Shown here in pieces: positions 8,157 to 15,212 of a stretch of 26,612 nucleotides of DNA. The stretch covers positions 1 through 26,612 of the forward strand of contig SPJO01000108.1 in the NCBI GenBank assembly GCA_006844635.1. The letters run 5' to 3'. The stretch comes from Methylophilaceae bacterium. Lineage in GTDB: Bacteria > Pseudomonadota > Gammaproteobacteria > Burkholderiales > Methylophilaceae. Numbering within the stretch: the stretch's first letter is position 1; each line of letters begins with the position of its first letter. The translations under genes were made by a program, and so were the position numbers. Under the pieces are notes generated by a model. That model saw only the letters and a program-made list of their open reading frames with translations, was not told the DNA's origin and ran no database searches.

Positions 8157-9040
8157 TGGCCTGGCGATTACTGAAAATCCAAGCGGATGACCAAACTGCG
8201 GACACAATTAGTGACGCGCTAATGTCGCTGGGTGCACTATCTGCTAGCATCGAAGATGCCCATGCAGATACCGCAGCAGAGCAGGCCATTTTTGGAGAGC
8301 CAGGTGACCCGCCGCCTGGTATTTGGCAACAAAGTATTGTCACGGCCATGCTGGATGAGTCCATTGCTGTTGAGCCGCTACTAGCAGCTCTTCAAAAAGA
8401 AACAGCGATGAAGCAGTTCTCTTACACGACAGAAACGATTGAAGACCAAGATTGGGTACGCGCAACGCAAGCGCAGTTCGAGCCAATCAACATTACTGAC
8501 AAACTTTGGATTGTCCCCACTTGGCACACCAGCCCTGACGAAGAAGCTATTAATATCACACTGGATCCAGGCCTGGCCTTCGGTACAGGTAGCCACCCTA
8601 CAACATACCTTTGTTTAGATTGGCTAACGAAACAAGGTGATTTATCCAGTGTTTTAGATTATGGCTGCGGTTCTGGCATCTTAGCCATCGCAGCCAAAAA
8701 GCTTGGCGCAGACCATGTTGTTGGCGTAGATATTGATGACCAAGCGGTAACTGCTAGCCGGTTTAATGCAGAACAAAACCAGACTGACATCTCTTTTTAT
8801 GATGCCAATGTGTTTGAACATGCAACGTTTGATATCGTGGTTGCCAATATTTTATCTAGCGCATTAATGGTTTTAGCACCAGCACTTGCAAAATATTGTA
8901 AAACTGGCGGTAAAATAGCACTATCAGGTATCCTAGAAGAACAGTCCGATGCATTGGTTGCTCGTTACAGTGAATGGTTTAAAATGGATGCTCCTAAACA
9001 AGAAGATGCATGGCTATTGTTAACTGGCGTTAAAAAATGA
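8156..9040 (+). CDS. prmA: Ribosomal protein L11 methyltransferase
   Basis: 294-residue SAM-dependent methyltransferase that trimethylates residues of ribosomal protein L11. The N-terminal substrate-recognition domain (about residues 1-105) is followed by the Rossmann-type domain with LDPGLAFGTGSHPTT (about 136-150), the SAM-binding motif DYGCGSGILAIAA from D168, and VVANILSSAL in the catalytic region. Length and motifs match E. coli PrmA. The start is a GTG overlapping the accC stop by one base, with no strong ribosome site; coupled translation is likely. The TGA stop overlaps the ATG of the next gene (ATGA). Confidence 0.95.
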   Translation: MAWRLLKIQADDQTADTISDALMSLGALSASIEDAHADTAAEQAIFGEPGDPPPGIWQQSIVTAMLDESIAVEPLLAALQKETAMKQFSYTTETIEDQDWVRATQAQFEPINITDKLWIVPTWHTSPDEEAINITLDPGLAFGTGSHPTTYLCLDWLTKQGDLSSVLDYGCGSGILAIAAKKLGADHVVGVDIDDQAVTASRFNAEQNQTDISFYDANVFEHATFDIVVANILSSALMVLAPALAKYCKTGGKIALSGILEEQSDALVARYSEWFKMDAPKQEDAWLLLTGVKK

Positions 9041-9864
9041 ATTACATTACCTCATGTCCCAAGTGTGATACTCAGTTTGTTATTAATGATTCGCTTATTA
9101 AAGCCTATCGTGGCAAAGTGCAATGCGGCAACTGCGAGCATGTGTTTAATGCCAAAACACGTCTTACTGAGATTTCGGATGACATCACGACAGCTGAGGA
9201 ATATCAAGCTAGCTTAGAAAAAGAAGCCGAAGTAACTGAAGAAATTATTATCGTCCCACCAGTAGATATTAATGCTGAAGTTGATAACTCAGCTATTGAT
9301 CAATATATCAATACTGCACCCGAAACCAAGCCTGTTGATGATTTTAATGACCATGTAACGAGTGTTAAAAAAGAAAAACCGGCGGTTAAGCACCCGTTTC
9401 TACTTGGCTTATTGCTCTTATTATTTGCTACGGGTGCTGCGCTACAAACGATTTATCATATGCGTGTCAGAATTGCCGCAGAATATCCGCAATTTAAGCC
9501 ACTGCTGGTCAAAGCCTGCGTGCCATTGAAGTGTTCGATAGGCCTACCTAAAGAGTTAGACTCTATTACGATTGGCGATTCAGATATGCAAGAAAATGAT
9601 AGCTATCAATCTGTGATTAATTTCACTAGCTCGCTGACCAACACTAATACTTATCCAGTGGCTTATCCAAATATAATTCTGACGCTCACGAACGAAGATG
9701 ATCGAGTAGTGATTCAAAAGCGTGTGCAACCATCTGATTATTTACCCGCTAACACTAATATCGCAGAGGGTATCCCTGGTCGTGGTGTTAGCTCCATTAA
9801 GCTTCCACTCTTTGTCGATGATGCTGTTGTAGCGGGTTACCGCATTCTATTAACCTATCCATAA
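9037..9864 (+). CDS. Zinc-ribbon and DUF3426 membrane protein
   Basis: 275-residue protein of unknown function. Residues 1-40 form an MJ0042-type zinc ribbon with C7, C10, C30 and C33 (CPKC and CGNC). A long acidic stretch (about 45-110) follows, then a basic patch and one membrane helix at about 121-140, and a C-terminal domain of about 130 residues resembling DUF3426. The arrangement suggests a cytoplasmic metal-binding head and a periplasmic C-terminus. It overlaps prmA by 4 bases, and this prmA-linked position is common in betaproteobacteria. The function is not known; no enzyme motif is evident. Confidence 0.85.
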   Translation: MNYITSCPKCDTQFVINDSLIKAYRGKVQCGNCEHVFNAKTRLTEISDDITTAEEYQASLEKEAEVTEEIIIVPPVDINAEVDNSAIDQYINTAPETKPVDDFNDHVTSVKKEKPAVKHPFLLGLLLLLFATGAALQTIYHMRVRIAAEYPQFKPLLVKACVPLKCSIGLPKELDSITIGDSDMQENDSYQSVINFTSSLTNTNTYPVAYPNIILTLTNEDDRVVIQKRVQPSDYLPANTNIAEGIPGRGVSSIKLPLFVDDAVVAGYRILLTYP

Positions 9865-9938
9865 ACTAGCTATTCGCCTAATGAAAATCCTTAGACCCAT
9901 TTAAGGCCTTTTACACAAGTTAATATTGCACTAGCTGT

Positions 9939-9957
9939 GTACTATAGTACCTATAGC
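9939..9957 (+). promoter_or_regulatory. Palindromic promoter region of pqqA
   Basis: GTACTATAGTAC at 9939-9950 is a perfect 12-base palindrome that contains a -10-like hexamer TATAGT (9943-9948). CTATAG is repeated at 9951-9956. A convincing -35 is not seen (TTAATA, spaced 17, is weak), which would fit an activated or repressed promoter. This is inferred from position, about 38 bases before the pqqA start. Confidence 0.45.
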
Positions 9958-9987
9958 GTTACATATTAATTACTAAGGAGAAATATT

Positions 9988-10059
9988 ATGTGGACAACAC
10001 CAGCAGCTACTGAAATGCGTTTCGGTTTTGAAGTTACAATGTACGTAATGAACAAATAA
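9988..10059 (+). CDS. pqqA: Coenzyme PQQ precursor peptide PqqA
   Basis: A 23-codon gene, the usual length for PqqA. The peptide is the ribosomal substrate from which the cofactor pyrroloquinoline quinone is made: PqqE and PqqD cross-link a Glu and a Tyr in the motif ExxxY. Here E15 and Y19 lie in FGFEVTMY, and the MWTTPA start matches the MWxxPA start of known PqqA peptides. TAAGGAG lies 7 bases before the ATG. No pqqB, C, D or E is present in the window, and a strong terminator follows at once, so this is an orphan copy or one separated from its operon. PQQ serves periplasmic alcohol or sugar dehydrogenases, including methanol dehydrogenase in methylotrophs. Confidence 0.93.
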   Translation: MWTTPAATEMRFGFEVTMYVMNK

Positions 10060-10078
10060 GTTTGTTCTTATGTAAAAG

Positions 10079-10102
10079 AAAAGGCGCACTAGCGCCTTTT
10101 TT
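10079..10102. terminator. Bidirectional terminator between pqqA and oxyR
   Basis: AAAAGGCGC (10079-10087) and GCGCCTTTT (10092-10100) form a perfect 9-base stem around ACTA, followed by more T. It ends the pqqA transcript. Read on the minus strand it is followed by TTCTTTT, so it probably also ends oxyR. Confidence 0.9.
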
Positions 10103-10120
10103 GCTTTCTAGCGCTCGTAG

Positions 10121-11020
10121 TTAATGCATCTCCAAGTTGGCAATATTGACTTGTGTGATCGCCGCCACCAATTGCTCAATAGCAGCCATCCGCACAAAAC
10201 TCTTCCGCCAAGCAATCGCAATCCTTCTAGTCGGTACCGGCTTCGCAAAAGGAATCACTTTTAATAAAGGGTTTTCATAACGTGCAACCGTTGCCGAAGC
10301 TGGCAACACAGTAATCCCTAAGTTAGATGCCACCATATTGCGTATGGTTTCCAGAGAGTTGCCTTGTAACACCTCCCCTTTTCTAGATAACTCTGGGCAT
10401 GCTTGTGTCACTTGATTGCTAAAACAATGGCCGCTGTTTAATAACAACACCTTCTCATCTGATAGTTCAGCAGGTTTAATCTGTTTGCGTTTTGCCCAAT
10501 GATGATTTGCTGGCACCACCACAGAAAAGTCTTCATCATATAACGTTTGTACTTCAATTCCTGGTATATCAAAAGGTAATGCAATAATCGCTGCATCAAT
10601 CACACCATTTCTGAGCTGTACTTCTAAGTTAGCGGTTAAATTCTCTTCAACTTCTAACGGCATTTCTGGCACATTCACGCGCAAGATTGGAATCATTTCT
10701 GGCAGCAAATATGGGCCAACAGAGTGAATCATTCCTAGTTTAAACAAGCCTTGTAGTGGGTTTGTGCCTAATTTGGCTAACTCTTTTAAACGCGTTGATT
10801 CTTCTAAGATAACGTTGGCTTGTTCAATAATCTTCTCACCAATTTCTGTCGGCGTCACTTCACTACGGCTGCGCTCAAAGATAGCAACATCCAATTCTTC
10901 TTCTAACTTTTTAATGCCTAAGCTTAAAGCAGGTTGCGTGACAAAACACTTTTCTGCTGCGCGCCTAAAATTACGTGCTTGCGCAACGGCCACAACAAAG
11001 CGCAACTCATTCAACGTCAT
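10121..11020 (-). CDS. oxyR: Hydrogen peroxide-sensing LysR-type regulator OxyR
   Basis: 299-residue LysR-type transcription factor. Residues 1-60 are the winged helix-turn-helix (MTLNELRFVVAVAQARNFRRAAEKCFVTQPALSLGIKKLE). Residues about 90-299 are the effector-binding domain. C199 and C208 occur in SGHCFSNQVTQAC, at the same residue numbers and spacing as the peroxide-sensing pair of E. coli OxyR, with the preceding GHC. This makes OxyR more likely than another LysR protein. GGGGAG precedes the ATG. The gene is divergent from a 22-codon ORF and katG, its classic target. Further cysteines, including C25, are not part of the known switch. Confidence 0.95.
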   Translation of the reverse strand: MTLNELRFVVAVAQARNFRRAAEKCFVTQPALSLGIKKLEEELDVAIFERSRSEVTPTEIGEKIIEQANVILEESTRLKELAKLGTNPLQGLFKLGMIHSVGPYLLPEMIPILRVNVPEMPLEVEENLTANLEVQLRNGVIDAAIIALPFDIPGIEVQTLYDEDFSVVVPANHHWAKRKQIKPAELSDEKVLLLNSGHCFSNQVTQACPELSRKGEVLQGNSLETIRNMVASNLGITVLPASATVARYENPLLKVIPFAKPVPTRRIAIAWRKSFVRMAAIEQLVAAITQVNIANLEMH

Positions 11021-11058
11021 GATTAACTCCCCTGATAAGGATTACTTATTGTAGTTTG

Positions 11059-11095
11059 ATTAGTTTTATTAATCAACAATATCAAAACATACAAT
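11059..11095. promoter_or_regulatory. Candidate OxyR binding site
   Basis: In the oxyR-katG gap four 4-base elements are spaced by 7 bases: ATTA, TAAT, ATCA, CAAT. They resemble the OxyR pattern ATAG-N7-CTAT-N7-ATAG-N7-CTAT, and the inner T and A of the first half also fit. The first half is part of a perfect dyad TTGATTA-N7-TAATCAA at 11056-11076. The site begins about 39 bases before the oxyR ATG, as expected for autoregulation plus control of katG. Confidence 0.5.
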
Positions 11096-11177
11096 TATAC
11101 AAATCAATTCATTCATCCTAAAATGCTTTTCATGCACTGCATATTGATACATACGATTAACGACATAGGAGAAAAAA

Positions 11178-11246
11178 ATGAAACAGCTTATTGAAAGTCA
11201 AACACAACTCATTGAAGCCCTCGCGGTTTACGCACAAAGCCATTAA
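11178..11246 (+). CDS. 22-residue ORF before katG, possible leader peptide
   Basis: A short ORF of 22 codons (begins MKQLIESQTQ, ends VYAQSH) with a strong ribosome site: AGGAG lies 7 bases before its ATG. It lies between the OxyR site and katG, ending 59 bases before the katG start, on the same strand. It is not recognised. It is amphipathic rather than strongly hydrophobic and has no cysteine. It resembles PqqA in size only: it has E-x4-Y instead of E-x3-Y. It could be a translated leader affecting katG expression or a small peroxide-response peptide. Coding is inferred from the ribosome site and position. Confidence 0.5.
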   Translation: MKQLIESQTQLIEALAVYAQSH

Positions 11247-11305
11247 CTTTTTATAGAAAATTCATGAATAAATATAAATTACATTTTTAGATTTAGGAGA
11301 ACATC

Positions 11306-13504
11306 ATGACAACTGAACCAAAATGTCCATTTTCAAGTGATAACACCAATCGTACAACCACCTCTGGTGGCAGAAATAACAGTAACTGGTGGCCAGAGCA
11401 ACTTAACTTGAAAATCTTACATCAGCACTCTCAACTATCGAACCCATTAGACCCATCTTTTAATTACAAAGAAGCATTTAACAGTTTAGATTTAGATGCT
11501 GTTGTACAAGACTTACATGCGCTTATGACAGACTCGCAAGACTGGTGGCCAGCAGATTATGGTCATTATGGGCCGCTTTTTATTCGCATGGCATGGCATG
11601 TTGCAGGTACCTATCGAGTCTATGATGGTCGCGGTGGTTCTGGTACTGGTAATCAGCGCTTTGCTCCATTAAATAGTTGGCCAGATAATGGCAACCTAGA
11701 TAAAGCACGGCGCTTGTTATGGCCAATCAAACAAAAATATGGCAATAAACTATCCTGGGCTGACCTTTTTATCCTTACTGGGAATGTCGCATTAGAATCA
11801 ATGGGGTTTAAAACATTTGGTTTTGCCGGCGGCCGAGAAGATATATGGGAACCAGAAGACGATATCGACTGGGGCCCAGAAGCAGCATGGCTAGGCGATG
11901 AACGCTATCAAGGTGAACGAGAGCTAGATAATCCACTAGGTGCTGTACAAATGGGATTGATTTATGTGAATCCAGAAGGGCCGAATGGCAACCCTGATCC
12001 AGTTGCTTCTGCGCATGATATTCGCGAGACATTTAAACGCATGGCCATGAATGATGAAGAAACTGTCGCACTAGTGGCTGGCGGCCACACCTTTGGTAAA
12101 TGTCATGGCGCAGTGCCTGACAGCAACCTAGGTAGAGAGCCAGAAGCAGCACCAATTGAGGAGCAAGGTTTCGGCTGGATAAATAGCGCCGGTACAGGTC
12201 ATGGTGAAGATACAACGACCAGTGGTTTAGAAGGGGCTTGGACAACAAATCCTACCCAGTGGGATAACAATTACTTTGAGAACCTATTTGCATATGATTG
12301 GACATTGACAAAGAGCCCTGCTGGTGCACAACAATGGACGCCAAAGAATGCTTCAGCAGCCAATACGGTACCAGATGCGCATAACGCGTCTAAACGCCAT
12401 GCGCCTATGATGACAACAGCAGATTTAGCCCTAAAAGCAGACCCTGCTTATCAGAAAATTTCTAGACGGTTTTATGAGAACCCAGAAGAGTTTGCAGATG
12501 TTTTTGCAAAAGCGTGGTTTAAATTAACACACCGTGATATGGGTCCTGTTTCTCGTTACCTTGGCAAGTTAGTGCCAAGTGAGACACTTATTTGGCAAGA
12601 CCCCATTCCAGCTGTTAATCATAAACTGATTAATCGGCAAGATATTGCTCGTCTTAAAGAGGCAATACTTGCTACAGGGGTGCCAATCTCTCATTTGGTC
12701 AGTGTTGCATGGGCTTCAGCTTCTACTTTCCGTGGTTCTGATATGCGCGGTGGTGCGAATGGTGCACATATTCGTTTAGCTCCACAAAAAGACTGGTCTG
12801 TTAACCAGCCAGCATCGCTTGCTAAAGTCATTGCTGCCTTTGAAAGTATTCAGCAAGATTTTAACAATGCTAAAACAGATGGTAAGTCTGTTTCTATTGC
12901 TGATTTAGTTGTACTAGGTGGTTGTGCAGCCATTGAAGTTGCAGCTAAGAATGCAGGTCATGCCATTGAAGTGCCCTTTACCCCTGGTCGTTCGGATGCT
13001 TCACAAGCCGAAACAGATGTTGAGTCATTTGGCTACCTAGAACCTATTGCCGATGGTTTCCGCAACTATACCAAAGACGGTATACATGTGGCAGAGGCAG
13101 AGCTATTGTTAGATAAAGCCCAACAACTGAAGTTAACAGCGCCTGAAATGACGGTATTGATTGGTGGTATGCGCGTGCTTAATACGAATGCCACAGATTC
13201 TTCTCATGGTGTATTCACCTATGAAAAGGATGCATTAACTAATGACTTTTTTGTTAACCTACTTGATATGCAGACAAAATGGGAGCGGTCTACTACATCA
13301 GATGGCTTGCTTGAAGGGCGTGACCGTACGACGAAAAAGCTTAAATGGACAGCGACAGTTGTTGATTTGGTGTTTGGGTCAAATTCGCAACTTCGAGCAA
13401 TAGCAGAAACCTACGCACTTCAAGATTCGCAAACGTCTTTTGTTCACGACTTTGTAAAAGCTTGGAATAAAGTGATGAACCTCGATCGTTACGATATTGA
13501 TTAA
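11306..13504 (+). CDS. katG: Bifunctional catalase-peroxidase
   Basis: 732-residue haem enzyme that destroys hydrogen peroxide by catalase and peroxidase reactions. The N-terminal haem domain has the distal triad R94, W97 and H98 in FIRMAWHVAGTYR. The Trp-Tyr-Met cross-link that gives catalase activity can be formed from W97, the Tyr of MGLIYVNPEGP and the Met of RMAMNDEE. The proximal histidine lies in VALVAGGHTFGKCHGA. The C-terminal half is the degenerate duplicate domain typical of KatG. Length matches the family. AGGAG precedes the ATG. It lies downstream of oxyR and its putative site, so peroxide induction is expected. A terminator follows at 13593. Confidence 0.97.
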   Translation: MTTEPKCPFSSDNTNRTTTSGGRNNSNWWPEQLNLKILHQHSQLSNPLDPSFNYKEAFNSLDLDAVVQDLHALMTDSQDWWPADYGHYGPLFIRMAWHVAGTYRVYDGRGGSGTGNQRFAPLNSWPDNGNLDKARRLLWPIKQKYGNKLSWADLFILTGNVALESMGFKTFGFAGGREDIWEPEDDIDWGPEAAWLGDERYQGERELDNPLGAVQMGLIYVNPEGPNGNPDPVASAHDIRETFKRMAMNDEETVALVAGGHTFGKCHGAVPDSNLGREPEAAPIEEQGFGWINSAGTGHGEDTTTSGLEGAWTTNPTQWDNNYFENLFAYDWTLTKSPAGAQQWTPKNASAANTVPDAHNASKRHAPMMTTADLALKADPAYQKISRRFYENPEEFADVFAKAWFKLTHRDMGPVSRYLGKLVPSETLIWQDPIPAVNHKLINRQDIARLKEAILATGVPISHLVSVAWASASTFRGSDMRGGANGAHIRLAPQKDWSVNQPASLAKVIAAFESIQQDFNNAKTDGKSVSIADLVVLGGCAAIEVAAKNAGHAIEVPFTPGRSDASQAETDVESFGYLEPIADGFRNYTKDGIHVAEAELLLDKAQQLKLTAPEMTVLIGGMRVLNTNATDSSHGVFTYEKDALTNDFFVNLLDMQTKWERSTTSDGLLEGRDRTTKKLKWTATVVDLVFGSNSQLRAIAETYALQDSQTSFVHDFVKAWNKVMNLDRYDID

Positions 13505-13519
13505 TATTAATTTTGAAGA

Positions 13520-13561
13520 TGACATCTTAATGTCACATCAACGCATTATGATGAATCATCA
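13520..13561. repeat. Two small dyads after katG
   Basis: TGACAT-CTTA-ATGTCA (13520-13535) and TGATGA-A-TCATCA (13549-13561) are near-perfect dyads between the katG stop and its terminator. They may be 3' mRNA hairpins or protein sites; no function is assigned. Confidence 0.4.
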
Positions 13562-13592
13562 ATTATTTCATGTAATTGTAATTCCCTGTTTT

Positions 13593-13620
13593 AAGCCCGC
13601 TATTAGCGGGCTTTTTTTTA
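13593..13620 (+). terminator. Intrinsic terminator of katG
   Basis: AAGCCCGC (13593-13600) pairs with GCGGGCTT (13606-13613) around TATTA, followed by a long T tract. Confidence 0.93.
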
Positions 13621-13661
13621 TTTTTTTGTCATTTCTTACTTCTCACGGCGACCAAGTTAAA

Positions 13662-13667
13662 TATAAT
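13662..13667 (+). promoter_or_regulatory. Candidate -10 of the rubredoxin gene
   Basis: A consensus TATAAT lies 46 bases before the rubredoxin ATG and after the katG terminator. The -35 region is weak, so the element is tentative. Confidence 0.4.
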
Positions 13668-13712
13668 CAGTATGATGATTCATGTTGATAATAACGATTT
13701 CAAGGAGATATC

Positions 13713-13877
13713 ATGAAAACTTGGGTATGTAATGTTTGCGGATTGATTTACGAAGAAGAAAAAGGTTGGCCACAAGATGGCATTGCACCAGGAACAAAAT
13801 GGGAAGATGTACCTACTGATTGGATGTGCCCTGAATGCGGTGTAACCAAGGCTGAGTTCGATATGGTTGAGTTTTAA
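13713..13877 (+). CDS. Rubredoxin
   Basis: 54-residue one-iron electron carrier. Four cysteines (C6, C9, C39, C42) in VCNVCGLIY and MCPECGV coordinate a single iron. The family aromatic and acidic positions (W4, Y13, GWPQDGIAPGTKWEDVPTDW) are present, and the length is the normal 53-55. AAGGAG precedes the ATG by about 7 bases. Rubredoxins donate electrons to alkane hydroxylases, reductases or peroxide and superoxide scavengers. Its place after katG suggests, but does not prove, a link to oxidative stress. It ends 9 bases before a sugar kinase gene on the same strand. Confidence 0.95.
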   Translation: MKTWVCNVCGLIYEEEKGWPQDGIAPGTKWEDVPTDWMCPECGVTKAEFDMVEF

Positions 13878-13886
13878 TAATCACAA

Positions 13887-14789
13887 ATGTACCGTATCGC
13901 GCTCTTCGGCGAAGTACTTGCTGACATCTTCCCTAATGAGACCATTCTAGGTGGCGCGCCGTATAATGTCACTAGGCACTTACGTGCTTTACAGCAGCAC
14001 CCCATGCTCATTTCTCGCGTGGGTCGTGACAGCCTGCAAGAAAAGCTATTTCAAGAGCTATCAAAACTGCACATCGATACATCTGGTATTCAGTTTGATG
14101 ACCATAAACCGTCAGGACAAGTAACCGTCAATATTCAAAACAATCATCACCATTTTGATATTCGCGCGGATCAAGCTTACGATTATATTGATTTAAATGC
14201 TGCCTCGAAGGCCATCGAACATCACCAGCCCGATGTCATTTATTTTGGCACCTTAGCGCTCAGACATGCTGTCTCTAAAAGCACGCTTAGTGCGCTTTTA
14301 GAAAAAACAAACTGCACTACATTTTTAGATATTAATCTTAGAGCGCCATGGTATAACCAAGCCACGATAGAACAAGCCCTGCTGGCAGCTGATATTGTCA
14401 AAATTAATGACGATGAGCTTGCCACGATTGCCGCGCTGCTTAAACTAAAACACAAAGAGCCCCAGGCCATAGCAAAACATCTCATTGAAACTTTTAACAT
14501 CGTGACACTTTATGTTACTACTGGCGAATCTGGGGCTTGGGCCTATACGCAGGCGCATGGGACTCACCAAACAAAAGGTCACAAGCTAGGAGAGGCACTC
14601 GTTGATACGGTCGGTGCTGGCGATGCATTTTCAGCGGTATGTTTATTGGGTCACCTCTCCGATTGGCCGATAGAAAAAACATTAGAAAAAGCCAATCGTT
14701 TAGCAGCAGATGTCTGCCAATTTAGAGGTGCAGCACCTGAAGACAACACTTGTTACGATACATGCCTAGCTGAGGCCAATCATACGTAA
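13887..14789 (+). CDS. PfkB-family carbohydrate kinase (fructokinase-like)
   Basis: 300-residue ATP-dependent sugar kinase of the ribokinase/PfkB family. The N-terminal substrate-binding region has LGGAPYNVTRHL (about 21-32). The C-terminal signature DTVGAGDAF (240-248) provides the anion hole and the catalytic base D246. Family members phosphorylate fructose, ribose, tagatose or related sugars and nucleosides. The LGGAP start and overall length favour a fructokinase-like enzyme, but the substrate cannot be set from sequence alone. No strong ribosome site is seen, and the gene starts 9 bases after the rubredoxin stop, so coupled translation is possible. Confidence 0.88.
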   Translation: MYRIALFGEVLADIFPNETILGGAPYNVTRHLRALQQHPMLISRVGRDSLQEKLFQELSKLHIDTSGIQFDDHKPSGQVTVNIQNNHHHFDIRADQAYDYIDLNAASKAIEHHQPDVIYFGTLALRHAVSKSTLSALLEKTNCTTFLDINLRAPWYNQATIEQALLAADIVKINDDELATIAALLKLKHKEPQAIAKHLIETFNIVTLYVTTGESGAWAYTQAHGTHQTKGHKLGEALVDTVGAGDAFSAVCLLGHLSDWPIEKTLEKANRLAADVCQFRGAAPEDNTCYDTCLAEANHT

Positions 14790-14906
14790 TCAAGGTGTTA
14801 TTGTAGAACTTTTTTTAGCTGTGAGTTGTGGCGCTTCTATGGTTTCAGGCACATGTAGCGGCAGTGATAGCACGCATAAAATTAATATTATTCGAATCCA
14901 AATCAT
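14790..14906 (-). CDS. Possible 38-residue small membrane peptide
   Basis: A minus-strand ORF with AGGGGAGGG about 7 bases before an ATG at 14906. The peptide begins with a hydrophobic segment (MIWIRIILILCVLSLPL) and continues with a short polar tail ending in SSTITP. It could be a single-span or signal-peptide-bearing small protein. The frame extends upstream to 14984, but that part is unlike a normal start. It ends one base beyond the kinase stop, convergent with it. It is not recognised, and coding is uncertain. Confidence 0.35.
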   Translation of the reverse strand: MIWIRIILILCVLSLPLHVPETIEAPQLTAKKSSTITP

Positions 14907-15127
14907 GCCGTTCCCTCCCCTAATGCCTGTGACAACGCGTTCTCGCGCTGTTATCCTTTTTTGCGGTTTCAAGACCAGACCCATTCAGGCTGTCTGCTAA
15001 AACAACAATTTATGTAACAATAGACGCACGATTATTTCTAATTACTGAATGGCATCAACAAATACGTGCATTATTCCTATGTTTGCTGTTTAATAATGTA
15101 TATAACATATTAATAATCAGCCATTTA

Positions 15128-15141
15128 TATACATGTGTATA
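15128..15141. promoter_or_regulatory. Operator-like dyad 1 of the TetR regulator
   Basis: TATACA and TGTATA are perfect inverted arms around TG. The same arms recur at 15157-15172. The centre-to-centre distance is 30 bases, near three helical turns, so both would face the same side of the DNA. Confidence 0.55.
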
Positions 15142-15156
15142 CATTATACACACTTA

Positions 15157-15172
15157 ATATACATCTGTATAT
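15157..15172. promoter_or_regulatory. Operator-like dyad 2 of the TetR regulator
   Basis: ATATACA and TGTATAT form a perfect 7-base inverted repeat around TC. It overlaps a possible -10 (TATATT) about 40 bases before the tetR ATG, a position suited to autorepression. Confidence 0.58.
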
Positions 15173-15212
15173 TTTTTTGGGGTTTTTATACAAAGCAGCT
15201 AGGTAAGTCATT

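Larger units (their letters stand above)
14907..15212. other. AT-rich intergenic region before the TetR gene
   Basis: About 306 bases with no convincing gene on either strand. It becomes strongly AT-rich towards the tetR start and holds two operator-like dyads (15128-15141 and 15157-15172) plus extra half sites TGTATA (15097-15102) and TATACA (15145-15150). A TATATT hexamer at 15168-15173 overlaps the second dyad and may be the tetR -10. Confidence 0.6.

Noticed and set aside
11056..11076. Possible FNR box before oxyR (TTGAT and ATCAA)
   Set aside because: The half sites are too far apart; FNR needs a 4-base spacer. It fits an OxyR/LysR-type dyad better.
11808..12248. Two minus-strand ORFs inside katG
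   Set aside because: They are shadows of a conserved catalase-peroxidase reading frame.
13497..13688. Plus-strand ORF of 63 codons after katG
   Set aside because: It runs through the katG terminator and encodes an F/L-rich product from its T tract.
14907..15212. Possible mobile element or CRISPR-like repeats in the AT-rich gap
   Set aside because: The repeats are short inverted operator-like arms, with no regular spacer, direct-repeat target site or transposase.
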